From Lutjanus erythropterus (lineage: Eukaryota > Chordata > Actinopteri > Lutjaniformes > Lutjanidae): 64,000 nt of DNA. The stretch covers positions 26,875,312-26,939,311 of the forward strand of contig CM034591.1 of the NCBI GenBank assembly GCA_020091685.1. The letters are read 5' to 3'. The position numbers and the translations under genes are program-made. The notes under the pieces are model-generated. The model had not been told where the DNA came from. It saw only the letters and a list, made by a program, of their open reading frames with translations, and searched no databases. Below are positions 59,421 to 64,000 of the stretch, piece by piece; the first letter of the stretch is position 1; every line of letters starts with the position of its first letter.

Positions 59421-60586
59421 CTCATGCCTGCTGTCTGTGCGTGTGCGTGGCCTTAAACCTTTGGCTCAGTCTCATGGTGGGTTTGTGTGACGCCTCTGGA
59501 GGAACTTGGTGAAAAGGAGCATTGTGCTGAGGGAGTGTTCTCCTGGTGGGTAAAGCTTGTAAGCCCCTCTCCTCCACATGGGGCCTGCAGTTGAGGCTCT
59601 GAGTTGCGGTCTGGATGGCACCAGAGACTGCTTCCTCTCCCTCTGAGACAATACCAGTAATAACCATGCTAGTTGCCCAGGGAGAAGATGAGGGACACAG
59701 AAAATATGCGATACAAATATGATGCAACATATAAAAATGTTAAAATAGGAATAATGGAGGAGAGAGACAAAAAGAAAAGGTTGTTGTAGTTGTGTGTTTA
59801 ATCTTTTGTTTTTTAATAACTGCACGGTTTTTGTTTGTGTTTAACCAGAGAAAATACTTTCCTCTCATACATATGTTACCAGTGAAAAGTTGATGCTGTT
59901 CAATAATCAGGTTACAGCAAAGGTCAGATCATGTAAGCAGGGTTTACGCGGCCTGGTCTCAGTTCCAACTCGTCACATAGAGACGATTTGTCACCACCCC
60001 TTGGCAATTTAAGCAGATGTGGCTGGTACCCATTTATGGCCAAAAGCAATGCAGCAGGCTTTTCAAGTGACTCCATTGTAAACCCGTCCACATCTGTAAA
60101 ATATAAAGAGGGAGAAAGTCCACACATGAAGAAGAAACACTTCTGACATTATGTAATGTAGTTATGGTTTTCCTAAACATGGTCTTATCCTGAACTTACC
60201 TCCATAGTTTTTTGTGCCCAAACGTAACCAAACCACCACTGTTTCACAGTATTATTCACATGTTAAAAAGGCTTTCTGGCCACATCAGATACATCAGCTA
60301 AAGGGTACCCTGTGCTTAAGTATCAGATGACAAATTGTCAGTATGTGATGAGTAGGAATGAGAATGCATTGGTTTACATTAACTGACAATATGGAAATAT
60401 GCAAAATAAATAAATAAATAAATAAAAATAGCATATTTGTCAATTACTTACAGTGACTCGCAAGAATGAATTCATTGGCATGTCTGGATGAGCGTTGCTA
60501 TCCACGGAACTGAAAGGAACCTTTAACATTTAGATTAATTATCACACCTCCTATGTGTTCGGATGAAGAAAGGACAAAGACACGAT
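59418..60586. other. Gene-free stretch
   Basis: No supported exon. It contains the second copy of the dispersed repeat (60296-60385) and an (AAAT)n run at 60404-60425. A 102-codon minus-strand ORF here has no recognised domain. Confidence 0.45.
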
Positions 60587-60915
60587 TTTTCTTTTTTAAC
60601 CTTTATTTATTCAGGTTACGTACACTGAGAGCGATGCTCTCTTTTGCAGGAACGCTCTGATCACATTCACACACAGTTACATATTCACACCTGGAAGCTG
60701 CCCAGTACAACCACAGTCTTATCTGCCGACCACTGAGCAGCTCCACTGGAGCGGTTGGGGTTAAGGGCCTTGCTCAGCGGCACCTCAATTGTGGTAATGG
60801 GTGGGGGGCAAGCGCTGCCATTCACTTTCCCCACCCAGATTTATCCTGCCGGTCAAGGGATTGAACCAGCGACCTTCCAGTCATAAGCTCGCCTAACCTT
60901 TGGGCCACCTAACTT
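60587..60915 (-). mobile_element. tRNA-derived SINE, near full length
   Basis: On the minus strand a tRNA-like head carries an A box TGGCCCAAAGG (60897-60907) and B box GGTTCAATCCC (60857-60867), about 30 bp apart. A central domain follows (GCGCTTGCCCCCCACCCATT and CTGAGCAAGGCCCTTAACCC), and the tail is AACCTGAATAAATAAAGGTT with an A-rich end. This layout is that of a teleost tRNA-SINE with a LINE-type tail. The exact family is not named. It also contributes a potential Pol III promoter, probably inactive. Confidence 0.75.
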
Positions 60916-63900
60916 CTTAGGTGTGCAGGCCCTGATCGGACAGAGGTCAGTTTTTGCAGTGAGAGATGTTTTTTTTTTCCAGTACTTTTCTACAGACTCA
61001 CAGACACAGCAGGGAGTGATAGAGACAGAGCTTTCATGTGGACTGATTCTCTACATGACAAAATGAAACTGTTCATGAAGTCAGTGTAACGTTTGATCAT
61101 CATAGATGCGCTCTTGTACTTAAACAAATAGCACTACACCTCTGCTATTATATGGCTAAAACAAATGTCTGTATATGGCCAGAATCCTGTAATTTTTATG
61201 GTCATGATTTTCAGTCAAAAAGAAGTCCTGCATAAACTCTGCATGTAAAGTCATGGTTTTTCCTCTAAAGTCTGAAAGGTGTTGGCTCTCACATCTTACA
61301 ATGTCACAGGGTTAGAGAGAGGACATCTGTATGTAATGCTCCCATAGTCTGGACGCTTTTTATATGTAGCTGAACAACTATATCTGGACACACTCTTATC
61401 TAGTCATACATCACCTTGTCAGCAATCTAAATTTTATCCTCATTCTAATCGCATGTCCCCCGTAGATAGCAAACAGGACTGTCAGGGATGAGTTGAGGGA
61501 GGTAATGCATTGATACGGCTCTCTGCTAAGGTCACATATAGTACACATGAATGAGTGTGAAAGTTTATATCACACCGTAACAGCGCATCCCAGTGTTTGC
61601 CACGCCTGTGGCTTGTATGATGATAAATTCAGTGCAGGTGTCACCGTGGTTACGGTAGGTGAGGATTGATGGTCTTCAGAGGCCAGCGATCCATCACCAT
61701 CGCATCGGGATTTCAGGAATCTGTTCCTGATCACAACCCACGGCAGGGGCCATGTGGTAACGACCCCTCTCAGTGCGACACCACAGGAAATCGATACCAG
61801 GCACTCAAGGTCAATGTACTGTTGGAAAACTACTTAAGCCCTGACGGATGGAGGGCCCGCCTGCAGATGAGACAAGCCATTGACAGCTCCTCCTCCTCCC
61901 ATACTCAAAAAAATACATGCACATACAGACATACACAAATTGTATGTCCTTTAAGGATAGAACATTGTTTAACTGTCTCCCTTGAGCTGTCTCTGTTTTT
62001 CTCTAATCTGAATTCATCTGTTGTAATTTGAGATAATGAAATAATAGTGGCCAACCAATGGGATACCATCATGTGCAATTCAAAACGACACAAAGATGTA
62101 GACAGACAAGAAAGTGAGTTGCCCTGTAAAAGTCCTGTAACCAAGGGTTACCAAATTGTGTTCATTTAGTTCACTTTCACTACTCTTTGTGTAACCGAGC
62201 AGCTTGGGGTTTGCCTAACTCTGAGTTCAAAAAGATAATAACAGACAGTATGAGATGTTGCACAATGTCCATCAGCAACAGCTTCTTTATTTTTCTCTGA
62301 CACGTGTGAACAGCAGTGACACTCCTGCAGCAATTCTGGGACACACTATCTCAAATAGAGAAACATATATTCAACACAGTCTGTTACATTTGAATCTTTT
62401 TTCTATTGAAAAAAGGGCATCCACTACAACATTTATTTATATAATATTCAACTATTTTTGTATTTCAAGATATTTTGGGGAAAAAATATAATTCTGAACA
62501 TCATGTTAAGGTTTGGAGGGTGGTTATTATCTCTGCCAGTCCTTGGCGAGTGTTTGACCCATTGTTCATTCTGTTCACAGCCTTTCTTGCATTGTACCCA
62601 TCAGCATAATCTTTTTTGTGCACACCTATGTGTGTGCTGAAGGACCTCTCATGGTTTTCAATACCTATTTTATTGATCATATCTTATACAGAGAGCTGAC
62701 TTTTCACTTGTCTTAACTGGCTGGTAAGGGCCACAGCTCAACAACAATTGCAAGGCTGACAAGGCTTACCTAGTTTGTCGAGGCTTAAAAATAAATAAAT
62801 ATCTTAAACCAGAGCATTTACAGATTAATTCCATACCCGATATGTTATAATCCACTAAAGTAAGGCAGAACAGAGTAATGTATCCGTCCCACTTGATGTC
62901 ATTTTCAGTTATTGAAGTGATGGTCGTTGGTATTAAGAGCACTTAAAGTTTTTCATGTCATTTGAAATGTGCCATTTCAAGAGTTGCTTTTTCAAGTCAA
63001 TGAACAACAAACACACATTTTCCACACACATTTTCCTGATGCTATTTCTCATGGATGCTGCTTGGTTGGTGGCAAGGTACAGATAAACAAAGATAAACAA
63101 TATACAACGATTGAAAATACCGATCACTTATAAAGCAGAGTTTTCTGCGATGATGAAGATGGGACAATATTTTCTGTTTCCTTACTACTGGAAAAGAGGG
63201 TGAGGCTACTTCTTATTTCATGCAATCTTTAAAATTTAAAATTTTTCAATTTAGTTCATACATTTTATCTATTTGTACAAACGACAGAATTCAGGGTAAA
63301 AAAATACTCCAGACATGTTGACCTCTGACTTACTGGTGTAAATGTCTATTCCCACTTTTCACTCCTGCAAGAACTTTATTCTGCTCTGTGAAAATTGTAT
63401 AAAGAAATCTGCTATTGCCTCTAAATCTTTTACCATTTATGCCTGTGTGCATGCATGTGTGAATTTCTGTTAGTTTGCTTATGTGTGTTACAGCTATCTG
63501 TTATAGATACCATGCATTAACAGACTAAAATTTGGGTGAATTACTGGGTTTGTCTCAGCTTTGGCAGCTACCATGTAGCCACAAACCCAGAAGTGGAGTA
63601 GCTATCCTTTCTTTTTCCAACCTCCTCTTTAGGTTGCCCTCTTTTGCGTCACGTTTGCATTAGATTTCCAGCCACTGGCGTAACACAACTCCATCTTTGG
63701 CCTGTTCTGTACCAGCGAGGCCAATGAGAAACCCATGCGCTCCTGAGCACGGCTACATATATCATATCCATCAGACTTTCCAACACTGTTTTAAACTACA
63801 GATTATTATATCTCTGAATAATGTTTAACATTTGTTTTATGGTTGATCTGACTTACTGGGGGCCTGGTTTGATTCCTGGAATGTGTCCTAGTCTCACTGA

Positions 63901-64000
63901 ACGTGACTGGGTGGCCTTGTGAGTATGGAGGCCAACTTTTACGTGGGGTACACTGCGTCAGAAAGCACCTGACTCACTCAAGTGTCCTTGAGCGCTGACG
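60916..64000. other. Gene-free stretch to window end
   Basis: No supported exon. 61630-61890 is less AT-rich and repeat-free, with the RFX-like palindrome GTCACCGTGGTTAC at 61640-61653. The remainder is AT-rich unique-looking DNA. Confidence 0.45.

Noticed and set aside
1..64000. CRISPR arrays, operons, bacterial promoters or phage genes
   Set aside because: The sequence is vertebrate nuclear DNA; the only regular repeat (42 bp) has no spacers.
1..64000. A second protein-coding gene (for example a wwox exon) in the desert
   Set aside because: No stretch other than maf and the BED-finger fossil encoded a recognisable domain on either strand; short exons could still be missed by eye.

Overview
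The window looks like a gene-poor stretch of a ray-finned fish genome, probably a percomorph. It is AT-rich by eye, has no bacterial-style gene packing, and is full of CA/GT, AT and GA microsatellites. It also carries short inverted-repeat transposons and tRNA-derived SINE pieces of kinds familiar from teleost genomes. Species cannot be named from the sequence alone.

Only one protein-coding gene is well supported: maf (c-Maf, large Maf bZIP transcription factor) on the minus strand, with an uninterrupted coding exon at 19855-20826 (323 aa). It has a complete N-terminal activation domain, a His/Ala-rich linker, and a complete extended homology region, basic region and leucine zipper. The stop codon lies inside a consensus splice donor (ATG|TGA read as AT^GTGAGT), which fits the known short and long c-Maf isoforms. 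The leader and promoter (about 20827-21410) hold three upstream ATGs, a 12-bp palindrome containing a perfect CRE, an inverted CCAAT box and a MARE-like double palindrome. The 3' UTR probably runs left to about 17990.

Layout, left to right: 1-700, a 42-bp minisatellite; 2.1-2.8 kb, a fold-back transposon (family A, copy 1); 3.8-4.1 kb, a purine-rich tract with a G12 run and an orphan TATA box; 4.3-6.1 kb, a nest of three non-autonomous DNA transposons; 6-18 kb, non-coding with a SOX-OCT composite site (8.98 kb), another MITE (10.5-11.1 kb), microsatellites and a possible conserved element near 15.1-15.5 kb; 18-21.4 kb, maf; 22.85-23.86 kb, a hAT-like MITE with a perfect 8-bp target-site duplication and family A copy 2 nested inside; 24-42 kb, desert with several enhancer-like unique blocks (notably 31.0-31.3 and 41.0-41.8 kb) and fold-back repeats; 42.5-42.9 kb, a BED-finger remnant of a hAT transposase and a SINE scrap; 44.5-64 kb, desert with dispersed repeats, AT/GA/GT microsatellites, a 312-bp-offset duplication and a tRNA-derived SINE at 60.6-60.9 kb.

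The setting fits what is known of c-Maf in vertebrates: a single-exon-type regulator alone in a large desert whose non-coding DNA is expected to carry long-range enhancers. No wholly new system is evident. The most checkable items are the stop-codon/donor overlap, the promoter palindromes, the DR1/DR4 and SOX-OCT sites, the BED-finger fossil and the nested transposons.
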